From NCBI GenBank assembly GCA_012510935.1, contig JAAZHB010000080.1, positions 1 through 6,020 on the forward strand: a stretch of 6,020 bases of DNA, in the 5' to 3' direction. Of the stretch, positions 1 through 6,020 are shown piece by piece. The translations under genes and the position numbers were made by a program. The notes under the pieces are model-generated. The model was not told the origin of the DNA. It ran no database searches and worked only from the letters and a program-made list of their open reading frames with translations. Every line of letters starts with the position of its first letter. Positions within the stretch are counted from its first letter, which is position 1. Source of the stretch: Clostridiales bacterium. GTDB taxonomy: Bacteria; Bacillota_A; Clostridia; Peptostreptococcales; Anaerovoracaceae.

Positions 1-1325
1 ACACAAGCATTGCTGTATCTATCAACAAGATTCTTGTTACCGTCATTCATTCTTGTAAAGTCAACTGGCTCAACATTTATTTCAATCAGCGAAAGCCTTG
101 ATACCAAGAATACAAGACCAATTAGAACTCCTACCATTATTGCAACTGTAAGGTCGAAAATAATAGTTGCTACCATAGTTGCAACAAATTCTAGCATTGC
201 GCCCTTAAATTTATGTGAGAACATATATCTAATTGAATCCCACTCATTCATTCTCCAAGCTGTAACCATAAGGACACCTGCGAGAGCAGGCAACGGAATT
301 TGTGACATAACCGGTGCGAGAGCAAACATTGATACTAGAAGTCCTGCCGCATGGAAAATTCCTGTCAGTCTTGTGCGAGCTCCCGACTTAATAGCTACGC
401 TTGTTCTTGCGATTGCAGCTGTTGCCGGAATTCCGCCAAAGAACGGAAGAATAATATTACCAATTCCCTGAGCAATTAGTTCCTGATTTGCATCTAATCT
501 TTTTCCCGTCATTCTTCCAGCACTTGCACCACAAAGCAATGATTCAATCATTCCTAGAATCGCAATTGAAAAAGCTGGTGTAATAAGAGCTGCAATTGTT
601 TTGAAGTCAAGTGATGCTAATAATAAGTGTTGTTCTGGGATTAAGGTTTTTGGAATTGCTCCTACTGTCGCAACATCTAGACCTAGTATAATTGAACCGG
701 CTGTTGTAATTATAATACTTAGAAGTGATGCTGGTATAACCGCGTTCCATTTCTTGGGAAAAATAATCATGAATAGAATTACGAATACGCCTATGGCAAC
801 TGTTGTCCAGTCTGGACTAAAGCCGTGTTTAAAATAGCTAAATAGTTTTAGAACTGCTGTCGTTCCCTCTGAATGGGTCCCGAACATATTATCAATCTGA
901 CCGAGTGCTATAATAACCGCAATCCCTGAAGTAAACCCTGTAATTACAGGTGCTGGTATAAATGATGTGAGCTTACCTAGATGTAATATTCCAGATATTA
1001 ACAAAATAACTCCTGCGCAAAATGTTGCAACGAATACCCCTGTCATTCCGTAGCTTGCAACTAGTGACATTAATATAGCTGCCATAGCGCCTGTAGGGCC
1101 TGAAATCTGGTAATACCCTCCTGCAAAAAAACTCATTACCAGCCCAGCAATAATTGCTGTTATAAGTCCGGCGGCTGCATTAGCTCCCGAACTTACACCG
1201 AATGCAAGCGCTAGCGGAAGCGCGACTGCCGCAACCGTAATTCCCGCCAATAAATCTTTTGTCAAAGACGCTCCATTATAACCTTTAAACTCGCATTTTA
1301 AGTCCTCCGCAAATCTGCGTAACAT
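1..1325 (-). CDS. SulP (SLC26-type) family anion permease, C-terminus cut by the window edge
   Basis: The frame is open from an ATG at 1325 to the left edge, giving 441 residues without a stop. It reads as a polytopic inner-membrane protein with about a dozen hydrophobic segments between residues 23 and 410. Family landmarks seen are ISGPTGAMA (about 74-82), PAPVITGFTSG (125-134) and the most conserved block, ESLLCGASAGRMTGKR (261-276), followed by GGIPATAAIARTS (297-309) and SGAR (314-317). These identify a SulP transporter, a family that moves sulfate, bicarbonate, dicarboxylates or other anions. The substrate cannot be read from this sequence, and no sulfate or carbon-fixation gene is nearby. 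Residues after about 412 are hydrophilic and lead towards the usual cytoplasmic STAS domain, which lies outside the window. The start is supported by GAAAGGA five bases upstream. It lies 147 bases after hpt and may be co-transcribed with it or have its own promoter. Family assignment is very secure; substrate is unknown. Confidence 0.95.
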   Translation of the reverse strand, partial: MLRRFAEDLKCEFKGYNGASLTKDLLAGITVAAVALPLALAFGVSSGANAAAGLITAIIAGLVMSFFAGGYYQISGPTGAMAAILMSLVASYGMTGVFVATFCAGVILLISGILHLGKLTSFIPAPVITGFTSGIAVIIALGQIDNMFGTHSEGTTAVLKLFSYFKHGFSPDWTTVAIGVFVILFMIIFPKKWNAVIPASLLSIIITTAGSIILGLDVATVGAIPKTLIPEQHLLLASLDFKTIAALITPAFSIAILGMIESLLCGASAGRMTGKRLDANQELIAQGIGNIILPFFGGIPATAAIARTSVAIKSGARTRLTGIFHAAGLLVSMFALAPVMSQIPLPALAGVLMVTAWRMNEWDSIRYMFSHKFKGAMLEFVATMVATIIFDLTVAIMVGVLIGLVFLVSRLSLIEINVEPVDFTRMNDGNKNLVDRYSNAC

Positions 1326-1330
1326 AATAA

Positions 1331-1337
1331 TCCTTTC
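1331..1337 (-). promoter_or_regulatory. Ribosome binding site of the SulP permease
   Basis: On the minus strand GAAAGGA stands five bases before the ATG at 1325 and fixes that start. The six bases AAAGGA are complementary to TCCTTT at 1368-1373 in the leader upstream, so the site could be masked by RNA folding. The ribosome-binding role is well supported; masking is an inference. Confidence 0.7.
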
Positions 1338-1368
1338 TGGTTTTATAGTATTATTTTTTCTCAATTCA

Positions 1369-1407
1369 AAGGAGTATGAACGAACTATAAGTTCATCTCT
1401 ACTCCTT
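1369..1407 (-). promoter_or_regulatory. Imperfect inverted repeat in the permease leader, possible regulatory RNA hairpin or operator
   Basis: On the minus strand AAGGAGTA (1407-1400) is exactly complementary to TACTCCTT (1376-1369). Inside it TGAAC (1395-1391) matches GTTCA (1381-1377), leaving a four-base GAGA bulge and a nine-base loop. The 5' arm carries a strong Shine-Dalgarno-like AAGGAG, so the hairpin would hide it. The following sequence is TGAATTGAG then a run of A, not a U tract, so this is not a standard intrinsic terminator on either strand. It could be a translational control element for the permease, a protein-binding site in DNA, or a stabilising structure at a processed hpt end. 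The repeat is seen directly; its function is inferred. Confidence 0.5.
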
Positions 1408-1438
1408 CTGAAATCTTTAATGCAACTAGTGTTGCCAT
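1385..1438 (-). CDS. Very short leader reading frame (17 codons), doubtful
   Basis: An ATG at 1438 opens a 17-residue frame reading MATLVALKISEGVEMNL, ending at a TAG inside the loop of the leader inverted repeat. An in-frame stop lies just upstream, so it is not the tail of a longer gene. The match to a ribosome binding site before the first ATG is poor. The internal ATG at 1395, however, follows AAGGAG by five bases and would make a three-codon frame (Met-Asn-Leu). I do not recognise the peptide. A frame this short can easily arise by chance; it is listed because it lies between hpt and the permease and overlaps the hairpin. Confidence 0.15.
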   Translation of the reverse strand: MATLVALKISEGVEMNL

Positions 1439-1466
1439 ATTCTATCTTTAATATGTTTAAATTGAA
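1439..1466 (-). promoter_or_regulatory. Weak candidate promoter for the permease
   Basis: Just after the hpt stop the minus strand has TTCAAT (1466-1461), a 16-base spacer and TAGAAT (1444-1439). The second box matches the vegetative TATAAT consensus at five of six positions, but the first is a poor match to TTGACA. A transcript from here would start near 1432 and give the permease a leader of roughly 105 bases containing the inverted repeat. In such AT-rich DNA chance matches are common. Confidence 0.2.
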
Positions 1467-1472
1467 GCCTTG

Positions 1473-2024
1473 TTATAGATTCTCTATTGATTCTGGATCA
1501 AGAAAACTAATATAAGGAAGACCTCTATACTTCTGGTCAAAGTCTAGTCCATATCCAATTACAAATAGATCTTCAACTTCAAATCCAACATAATCGCCCT
1601 TAACATCTGCTGTTCTTCTTGATGGTTTATCTAGCATAGTACAAATCTTTACACTCTTTGGAGCTCTCTGCTCAATTTTCTTTACTATATATGAGAGTGT
1701 GTTGCCTGTATCAATGATATCTTCAACTATGATTACATTCTTATTATAAAGGTTCTCAGCTGGCTCAAGGCTCATCTTTACAACTCCAGAACTCATTGTC
1801 GAAGAACCATAGCTGCTTGCAACCATGAAATCCATCTTTGTATCGAGGTCGATATTCTTCATAACATCTGCCATCCAGAACAATGACCCCTTTAAGGTTC
1901 CCAGAAGAATTACTTCCTCGCCATCATAATCTTTAGTGATTTGTTTTCCGATTTCCTTTGCTCTCCTGAGAAGTTCTGCTTCAGTATACAGAACATGCCC
2001 AATGGTCTCTGTCTTTTTAATCAT
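1473..2024 (-). CDS. hpt: Hypoxanthine(-guanine) phosphoribosyltransferase
   Basis: This 183-residue cytoplasmic enzyme joins hypoxanthine or guanine to PRPP, giving IMP or GMP and pyrophosphate in purine salvage; 183 residues is normal for bacterial Hpt. The PRPP-binding motif VIIVEDIIDTGNT lies at residues 97-109, with the acidic pair E101/D102 and D105, which aligns with the catalytic-base aspartate of the family. The pyrophosphate loop LKG is at 44-46 and the flexible-loop Ser-Tyr at 71-72. K133 in LDKPSRR and the stretch DLFVIGYGLD (152-161) match the base-recognition region, and RGLPY (167-171) is the usual C-terminal motif. The ATG at 2024 is only two bases after the ysxC stop and has GAGGTG seven bases before it, inside the end of ysxC, which points to coupled translation. 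Hpt in Gram-positives is a known target of (p)ppGpp inhibition; that is family knowledge, not visible here. In many Bacillota hpt instead sits between tilS and ftsH. Confidence 0.97.
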   Translation of the reverse strand: MIKKTETIGHVLYTEAELLRRAKEIGKQITKDYDGEEVILLGTLKGSLFWMADVMKNIDLDTKMDFMVASSYGSSTMSSGVVKMSLEPAENLYNKNVIIVEDIIDTGNTLSYIVKKIEQRAPKSVKICTMLDKPSRRTADVKGDYVGFEVEDLFVIGYGLDFDQKYRGLPYISFLDPESIENL

Positions 2025-2026
2025 CG

Positions 2027-2635
2027 CTAAACACCTCTTGTTTTCTTAGCAGTATCTAATAGTTCATCAATTACATCAAGCAGCTTGTCATTTCCAGTTC
2101 TCTTCAATGACGAAACTGGAATAATTATATCTTCTTTATTCATGCCTAGAGTTTCTCTAATAGTCTTCAGACACTTCTGTCTCTCATTATTAGAAACCTT
2201 ATCAGCCTTTGTTGCGACAACAATTCCATCTAGTGAATAGTATTTTAGATAATCATACATCTGAATATCTTGAACACTTGGCTTATGCCTGATATCAACT
2301 AGCTGTACAACCTTAAGTAGATTATCTCTTTTCTCAAGATAAAGTTCAAGCATCTCGCCCCACTTTTGTGACTCAGATTTTGATACTCTTGCATAACCAT
2401 ATCCTGGAAGGTCAACTATGCGAAAATCATCGTTTACAAGATAGAAGTTGATTGTTCTTGTTTTGCCTGGGCTTCCTGACACTCTTGCGAGTTTCTTTCT
2501 TCCAGTTAGAAGATTCAATAGTGAGGATTTGCCAACATTAGATCTTCCAGCAAAAGCAATCTCGAACCGATCTGGTTCTGGATATTGCGCTGGTCTAACA
2601 GCGACACTTTCAAGATCTGATTTATTGATTTTCAT
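2027..2635 (-). CDS. ysxC: Ribosome biogenesis GTP-binding protein YsxC/EngB
   Basis: This 202-residue TRAFAC-class GTPase belongs to the EngB/YihA/YsxC family, which acts in late assembly of the large ribosomal subunit and is essential in several Gram-positives. All G motifs are visible: G1 GRSNVGKSS at 30-38, the switch I/G2 region PGKTRTINFY at 57-66 with the conserved threonine, G3 DLPGYGYA at 75-82, G4 TKAD at 142-145 and G5 SSLK at 175-178. Length is typical for the family. An ATG at 2653 would add six residues (MKGGER) and overlap the lon stop as TAATG, but it has no ribosome binding site, and its codons are themselves the AAGGGAGG site. The ATG at 2635, seven bases after that site, is therefore preferred. 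Spacing to lon is 17 bases and to hpt two bases, so the three form one unit. ysxC after lon is a widespread arrangement in Bacillota. Confidence 0.97.
   Translation of the reverse strand: MKINKSDLESVAVRPAQYPEPDRFEIAFAGRSNVGKSSLLNLLTGRKKLARVSGSPGKTRTINFYLVNDDFRIVDLPGYGYARVSKSESQKWGEMLELYLEKRDNLLKVVQLVDIRHKPSVQDIQMYDYLKYYSLDGIVVATKADKVSNNERQKCLKTIRETLGMNKEDIIIPVSSLKRTGNDKLLDVIDELLDTAKKTRGV
2032..2037 (-). promoter_or_regulatory. Ribosome binding site of hpt, inside the end of ysxC
   Basis: GAGGTG on the minus strand lies seven bases before the hpt ATG and forms part of the last Arg-Gly-Val codons of ysxC. Ribosomes ending ysxC would stop on top of the hpt start region, favouring translational coupling. 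Confidence 0.6.
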
Positions 2636-2642
2636 TCTTTCG

Positions 2643-2650
2643 CCTCCCTT
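2643..2650 (-). promoter_or_regulatory. Ribosome binding site that decides the ysxC start
   Basis: AAGGGAGG on the minus strand lies seven bases before the ATG at 2635 and immediately after the lon stop. It shows that the upstream in-frame ATG at 2653, which would make this site coding, is probably not the real start. Confidence 0.75.
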
Positions 2651-2652
2651 CA

Positions 2653-4962
2653 TTATTCGAGAATAAGCTTTATAGCATCCTCAGCTGTCTCCAACGGAAT
2701 AAACTTCATTTTCTTCCTAACAGTTGCCGGAATATCTTCAATATCAGCTAGATTATCCTTTGGCACTAATACAGTCTTAATTCCCTGTCTATATGCAGCT
2801 AGAGTCTTCTCTCTGAGTCCGCCTATTCGCAGAACCTTGCCTCTAAGAGTAATCTCTCCTGTCATAGCAATATTTCTACGAGCTGGTTTGTCTGTGAGAG
2901 CAGACAAAAGCGCACATGTCATTGTAACACCAGCGGATGGGCCATCCTTAGGTGTTGCTCCCTCTGGGATATGAATTTGAATATCATAATCCTTGAACAG
3001 TTTCTCATTAATATTATATTTTTCCGAAACCGACCTAACATATCCAAGAGCAGTCTGAGCCGATTCTTTCATTACATCGCCCATTTGCCCTGTCAAAACA
3101 AGCTTTCCGCTGCCGGGCATCTTTACGACTTCTATATCCAAAGTTACTCCGCCTACAGCAGTCCATGCCAGTCCTGTTGTTGTGCCTACTTCTGAATTCA
3201 AATCCGCCATATCTTCAATGAATTTCTTCCGGCCTAGGAATTTGTCGATATTGCGGGAAGTAACACTGAAACGGTTCTTTTTATCAACCACGATGCTCTT
3301 TGCAGATTTTCTGCAAATATTTGCAATCTCTCTTTCTAGATTACGCACACCAGCTTCTCTTGTGTAATAATTGATAATATCTCTTATTGCAGATTCACTA
3401 ATTGCCAATTGACTTTTCTTGATTGCATGTTCTTTGAGTTGCTTAGGGAGGAGGTAATCCTCTGCAATTCTTACCTTCTCTTCCTCTACATAACTTGGCA
3501 ATTCAATAACTTCCATTCTATCAAGCAGCGGTCCTGGAATAGTAGATGTAGTATTTGCAGTTGTAATGAACATAGCTTTCGACAAATCAAATGGGATTTC
3601 CAGATATCTATCTGTAAAGTCCTTGTTCTGTTCTGGATCTAGTACCTCAAGAAGTGCTGATGCCGGATCACCATTAAAGTCTTGTCCAATCTTATCAACT
3701 TCATCAAAAAGAATAAGAGGATTATTTGTTCCTGTCTCAATTATTCCATTTATTATTCTACCTGGAATAGCTCCGATATATGTCCTTCTGTGTCCACGAA
3801 TTTCAGCTTCATCTTTGATTCCACCAAGTGACATCCTCATATATTCTCTATTAGTAGCTTTTGCAATTGACTTCGCGATTGAAGTCTTTCCTACTCCGGG
3901 AGGGCCTACAAGACAAATAATTGGACCCTTGTTACCCTTAGTAAGATGCATAACTGCAAGAGACTCCACAATTCTCTCTTTAACTTTCTCAAGGCCATAA
4001 TGGTCTTCATTAAGAGTTTTCTCTGCCTTCTTAATATTAACACTAGCCTTAGATGAATTGTTCCATGGTAGAGATAAGATTGTCTCGATATATGTTCTTG
4101 ACACATTAGCATCTGGACTCATCGCATGCATTTTAGCAAAACGATCAATTTCCTTTCGCAGCTTTGCATCGATTTTCTCAGGCAACTTTAGCTCATCAAG
4201 CTTCTTTTTCCAAGCTTCTATTTCACTGCTCTCGCTGTCATCTTCACCAAGTTCTTCTTTTATTACTTGGAGCTGTTCTCTAAGATAATATTCCCTCTGT
4301 CCGCGGTTCATATTTTTAGCTACTTTATTGCTTATTCTCTTCGCAATCGAAAGTACCTGATTCTCGTTGTTGATCAGTTCAATTAAATGCTCAATTCGTA
4401 TCTGAACTGAGTCAATCTCTAGCAAAGTCTGCTTTTCAGAGAAAGGTATTTCAATTTCACTAGAAATAATATTGCAAATTACAGCCCCATCTTCATTCTC
4501 ATCAAAGAGCGATTGTGCAAAACCCTCTCTTGAATCTGACAGCTCAATATATCTAATAAAAGTCTTCTTTAAAACTCTAATTTGTGCAAGTAGGAAACTG
4601 TCTTCAAGAGAATTGTCTTTGTCTTCTGCAAGTTCATAATCGCAGCACAATATCTCTCCGTTATCATATATTTCTTCTATTCTAACTCTGCTTTCGCACT
4701 CAGCTAAAACACGGATATAGTTTTCATGTCTTTTTACTACTTGTTTTATTCTAATAATTACGCCAGTGTGATAGCAGTCCTCATTCGAAGGATCATTTAT
4801 TGATGTATCCTTCTGAGTTGCAACTACACATGTTTTATCTTCCTCCATCGCCTTATTGACTGCGGCAATAGACTTATCTCTTCCTACATCAAATCCTATT
4901 GTTGTGTCAGGGAAGAATGTCTGTCCTTTTATAGCAATAAACGGGATTTTATTTTCATTCAT
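2653..4962 (-). CDS. lon: ATP-dependent endopeptidase Lon (LonA type)
   Basis: Lon unfolds and degrades damaged and selected regulatory proteins in the cytoplasm as a hexamer. From the chosen ATG the protein is 769 residues, normal for bacterial LonA. The N-terminal substrate-recognition domain starts at IPFIAIKGQTFFP (about 6-18) and reaches about residue 195; a charged helical, probably coiled-coil stretch follows to about 280. The AAA+ module has Walker A GPPGVGKT (353-360), pore loop RTYIGA with Y395, Walker B ILFDEVDK (417-424; D420, E421), sensor-1 N470, arginine finger R482 and sensor-2 R540. The C-terminal protease domain has the nucleophile S676 in DGPSAG and its partner K719 in GLREK, with the 43-residue spacing typical of Lon. 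An in-frame ATG at 5034 would add 24 residues, but it lacks a ribosome binding site and would translate through a strong stem-loop. The start at 4962 has GAGGA eight bases upstream and matches the family start. It lies 78 bases after clpX. Nothing is missing from the active sites. There is no CIRCE or CtsR box in the gap. Confidence 0.98.
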   Translation of the reverse strand: MNENKIPFIAIKGQTFFPDTTIGFDVGRDKSIAAVNKAMEEDKTCVVATQKDTSINDPSNEDCYHTGVIIRIKQVVKRHENYIRVLAECESRVRIEEIYDNGEILCCDYELAEDKDNSLEDSFLLAQIRVLKKTFIRYIELSDSREGFAQSLFDENEDGAVICNIISSEIEIPFSEKQTLLEIDSVQIRIEHLIELINNENQVLSIAKRISNKVAKNMNRGQREYYLREQLQVIKEELGEDDSESSEIEAWKKKLDELKLPEKIDAKLRKEIDRFAKMHAMSPDANVSRTYIETILSLPWNNSSKASVNIKKAEKTLNEDHYGLEKVKERIVESLAVMHLTKGNKGPIICLVGPPGVGKTSIAKSIAKATNREYMRMSLGGIKDEAEIRGHRRTYIGAIPGRIINGIIETGTNNPLILFDEVDKIGQDFNGDPASALLEVLDPEQNKDFTDRYLEIPFDLSKAMFITTANTTSTIPGPLLDRMEVIELPSYVEEEKVRIAEDYLLPKQLKEHAIKKSQLAISESAIRDIINYYTREAGVRNLEREIANICRKSAKSIVVDKKNRFSVTSRNIDKFLGRKKFIEDMADLNSEVGTTTGLAWTAVGGVTLDIEVVKMPGSGKLVLTGQMGDVMKESAQTALGYVRSVSEKYNINEKLFKDYDIQIHIPEGATPKDGPSAGVTMTCALLSALTDKPARRNIAMTGEITLRGKVLRIGGLREKTLAAYRQGIKTVLVPKDNLADIEDIPATVRKKMKFIPLETAEDAIKLILE

Positions 4963-4970
4963 ACTGTTTT

Positions 4971-4975
4971 TCCTC
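4971..4975 (-). promoter_or_regulatory. Ribosome binding site that decides the lon start
   Basis: GAGGA on the minus strand lies eight bases before the ATG at 4962. It supports this start over the in-frame ATG at 5034, which has no comparable site. Confidence 0.65.
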
Positions 4976-4983
4976 GAACTTTC

Positions 4984-5027
4984 AATAATAAAGACATAGG
5001 CGGCTAACGATAAACGCTTGCCGCCTA
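4984..5027 (-). terminator. GC-rich stem-loop with U-rich tail between clpX and lon, candidate terminator or attenuator
   Basis: On the minus strand TAGGCGGC (5027-5020) pairs perfectly with GCCGCCTA (5004-4997). After one A/A mismatch a further four pairs, one of them G-U, close a five-base UUUAU loop. The tail after the stem reads TGTCTTTATTATT, which is U-rich but interrupted. It starts 14 bases after the clpX stop, the usual place for an intrinsic terminator. The tail is imperfect and no good promoter fits between it and lon, so it may be leaky and let some transcripts continue into lon, or act as a processing or stability structure. The stem is clear; its strength as a terminator is inferred. 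Confidence 0.6.
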
Positions 5028-5040
5028 AAATCATTAAAGT

Positions 5041-6020
5041 CTATGCTCTTTTCTCAAGAAGCGGTTTAGCACCATTCTCAACTACATCTTTTGTAATAAT
5101 GCATCTTTCAACATCAGGATCTGATGGTATTTCATACATTATTTCTGTCATCATCGACTCAAATATTCCTCTAAGGCCTCTCGCGCCAGTCTTCATCTCG
5201 ATAGCCTTGGCTGCGATTGCTGTAATAGCATCGTCTTCGACAACAAGCTCAACATTATCCATAGCTAATAATGCTTCATATTGTTTAATAAGAGAGTTCT
5301 TTGGCTCTCTTATTATTCTTTCGAGTGCTGCTTCTGAAAGCTCACTCAAAGCAATCTCAACTGGCAATCTGCCAATTAGTTCAGGGATAATACCGAATCT
5401 AACCAGGTCCTGTCCCTCAACCTTAAGAAGAATATCTGCCTCATTGATTTCAGCAGCTTCATTTTCGGAATTAAAGCCAATGACTTTATCTCCTAGTCTT
5501 CTCTTAATAATATTTGCAAGGCCTGTAAAAGCTCCTCCGCAAATAAACAATACATTTGTTGTATCAAATTGAATAAACTCCTGCATAGGATGCTTTCTTC
5601 CACCTTGTGGCGGAACATTGGCAACTGTTCCTTCAATAATCTTGAGTAGCGCTTGTTGAACACCCTCGCCACTTACATCTCTAGTAATAGATGTATTCTC
5701 AGACTTACGAGCAATCTTGTCAATCTCATCAACATAGATAATACCCTTCTGAGCTCTTTCGATGTCTCCATCAGCTGCTTGAATTAGACGAAGAAGAATG
5801 TTCTCAACATCTTCTCCTACATAACCAGCCTCTGTAAGAGATGTAGCATCGACAATCGCAAATGGCACATCTAGTGTCTTTGCAAGAGTTTGTGCAAGTA
5901 AAGTCTTTCCACTTCCTGTTGGACCGAGAAGAAGTATGTTGCTCTTCTGAATCTCAACACTATTCTCATCTTTAGACTTCGATGTATTCTCGACGTGCTT
6001 TATTCTCTTGTAATGATTAT
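5041..6020 (-). CDS. clpX: ATP-dependent Clp protease ATP-binding subunit ClpX, N-terminus beyond the window edge
   Basis: The frame is open from the right edge (first full codon at 6018) to a TAG at 5041-5043, giving 325 C-terminal residues of a protein usually about 415-430 long. The N-terminal zinc-binding adaptor domain is the part outside the window. ClpX is the hexameric AAA+ unfoldase that feeds substrates to ClpP. Numbering from the first visible residue, motifs are Walker A GPTGSGKT (32-39), pore loop GYVGED (65-70), Walker B IIYVDEID (93-100; D97, E98), the RKH pore loop (141-143), the IGF loop that docks on ClpP (180-182, bases 5473-5481), arginine finger R217 and sensor-2 GARGLR (278-283). 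All are intact, so the protein should work with ClpP. An internal GTG at 5868 is not a start, because the Walker A motif lies upstream in the same frame. In relatives clpP and tig usually lie just upstream, which would be to the right of this window. Confidence 0.98.
   Translation of the reverse strand, partial: NHYKRIKHVENTSKSKDENSVEIQKSNILLLGPTGSGKTLLAQTLAKTLDVPFAIVDATSLTEAGYVGEDVENILLRLIQAADGDIERAQKGIIYVDEIDKIARKSENTSITRDVSGEGVQQALLKIIEGTVANVPPQGGRKHPMQEFIQFDTTNVLFICGGAFTGLANIIKRRLGDKVIGFNSENEAAEINEADILLKVEGQDLVRFGIIPELIGRLPVEIALSELSEAALERIIREPKNSLIKQYEALLAMDNVELVVEDDAITAIAAKAIEMKTGARGLRGIFESMMTEIMYEIPSDPDVERCIITKDVVENGAKPLLEKRA

Noticed and set aside
10..471. Plus-strand open frame of 153 codons at the left edge
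   Set aside because: It lies opposite the SulP permease, whose frame is open across the whole stretch and has clear family motifs; the plus-strand product resembles nothing.
1342..1369. Promoter-like TTGAAT and TATAAA with a 16-base spacer before the permease
   Set aside because: Transcription would begin at about 1335, inside the permease ribosome binding site, so a functional promoter here is unlikely.
1369..1407. Intrinsic terminator of hpt
   Set aside because: The inverted repeat is not followed by a run of U on the minus strand; the tail is TGAATTGAG followed by A residues.
1533..1549. CtsR-like sequence GGTCAAAGTCTAGTCC
   Set aside because: Only the first half matches the heptad repeat, and it lies inside the hpt coding sequence away from any promoter.
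3566..4000. Plus-strand open frame of 144 codons opposite lon
   Set aside because: It is antisense to the AAA+ core of Lon and has no ribosome binding site or recognisable product.
3906..4112. Minus-strand open frame of 68 codons within lon
   Set aside because: It is an out-of-frame reading of lon itself, which is intact and in frame throughout.
4963..5034. A 24-residue N-terminal extension of Lon from an ATG at 5034
   Set aside because: There is no ribosome binding site before it and the codons would run through the strong stem-loop; the ATG at 4962 has a good site and matches the family start.
5018..5572. Plus-strand open frame of 184 codons opposite clpX
   Set aside because: It is antisense to a highly conserved part of ClpX and its serine/isoleucine-rich product is typical of reverse-complement reading.

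Overview
The window is AT-rich and every supported gene lies on the minus strand, so transcription runs from right to left. Reading in that direction the order is clpX (5' end beyond the right edge), lon, ysxC/engB, hpt, and a SulP-family anion permease (3' end beyond the left edge). Protein sequences, frequent AGA and ATA codons, purine-rich Shine-Dalgarno sites and the clpX-lon-ysxC order all suggest a low-GC Gram-positive bacterium (Bacillota), more likely an anaerobic clostridial relative than a Bacillus. That placement is an inference; there is no rRNA or other decisive marker here.

Right part (about 2653-6020): two AAA+ proteostasis genes. ClpX is the unfoldase for ClpP, and its IGF loop for ClpP docking is intact. 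Lon is a complete one-chain ATP-dependent protease with an intact Ser/Lys dyad. The 77-base gap between them holds a strong GC-rich stem-loop with a U-rich tail, a candidate (possibly leaky) terminator.

Middle part (1473-2652): ysxC, a ribosome-assembly GTPase, follows lon after 17 bases. hpt, a purine-salvage phosphoribosyltransferase, follows ysxC after only 2 bases, with its ribosome binding site inside the last ysxC codons. lon, ysxC and hpt therefore look like one co-transcribed unit joining protein quality control, 50S assembly and purine salvage.

Left part (1-1472): a 147-base gap separates hpt from the permease. It holds an imperfect inverted repeat whose arms contain an AAGGAG ribosome-binding-like sequence and its complement, with a very short reading frame. 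The complementary arm could also pair with the permease ribosome binding site. This is the least ordinary non-coding piece of the window. The permease is open from 1325 to the edge, with the full membrane domain but no STAS domain visible.

Overall this is mostly a conserved housekeeping region. I see no CRISPR array, mobile element, tRNA or rRNA, and no clear evidence of a new system; the best leads are the two intergenic RNA structures.
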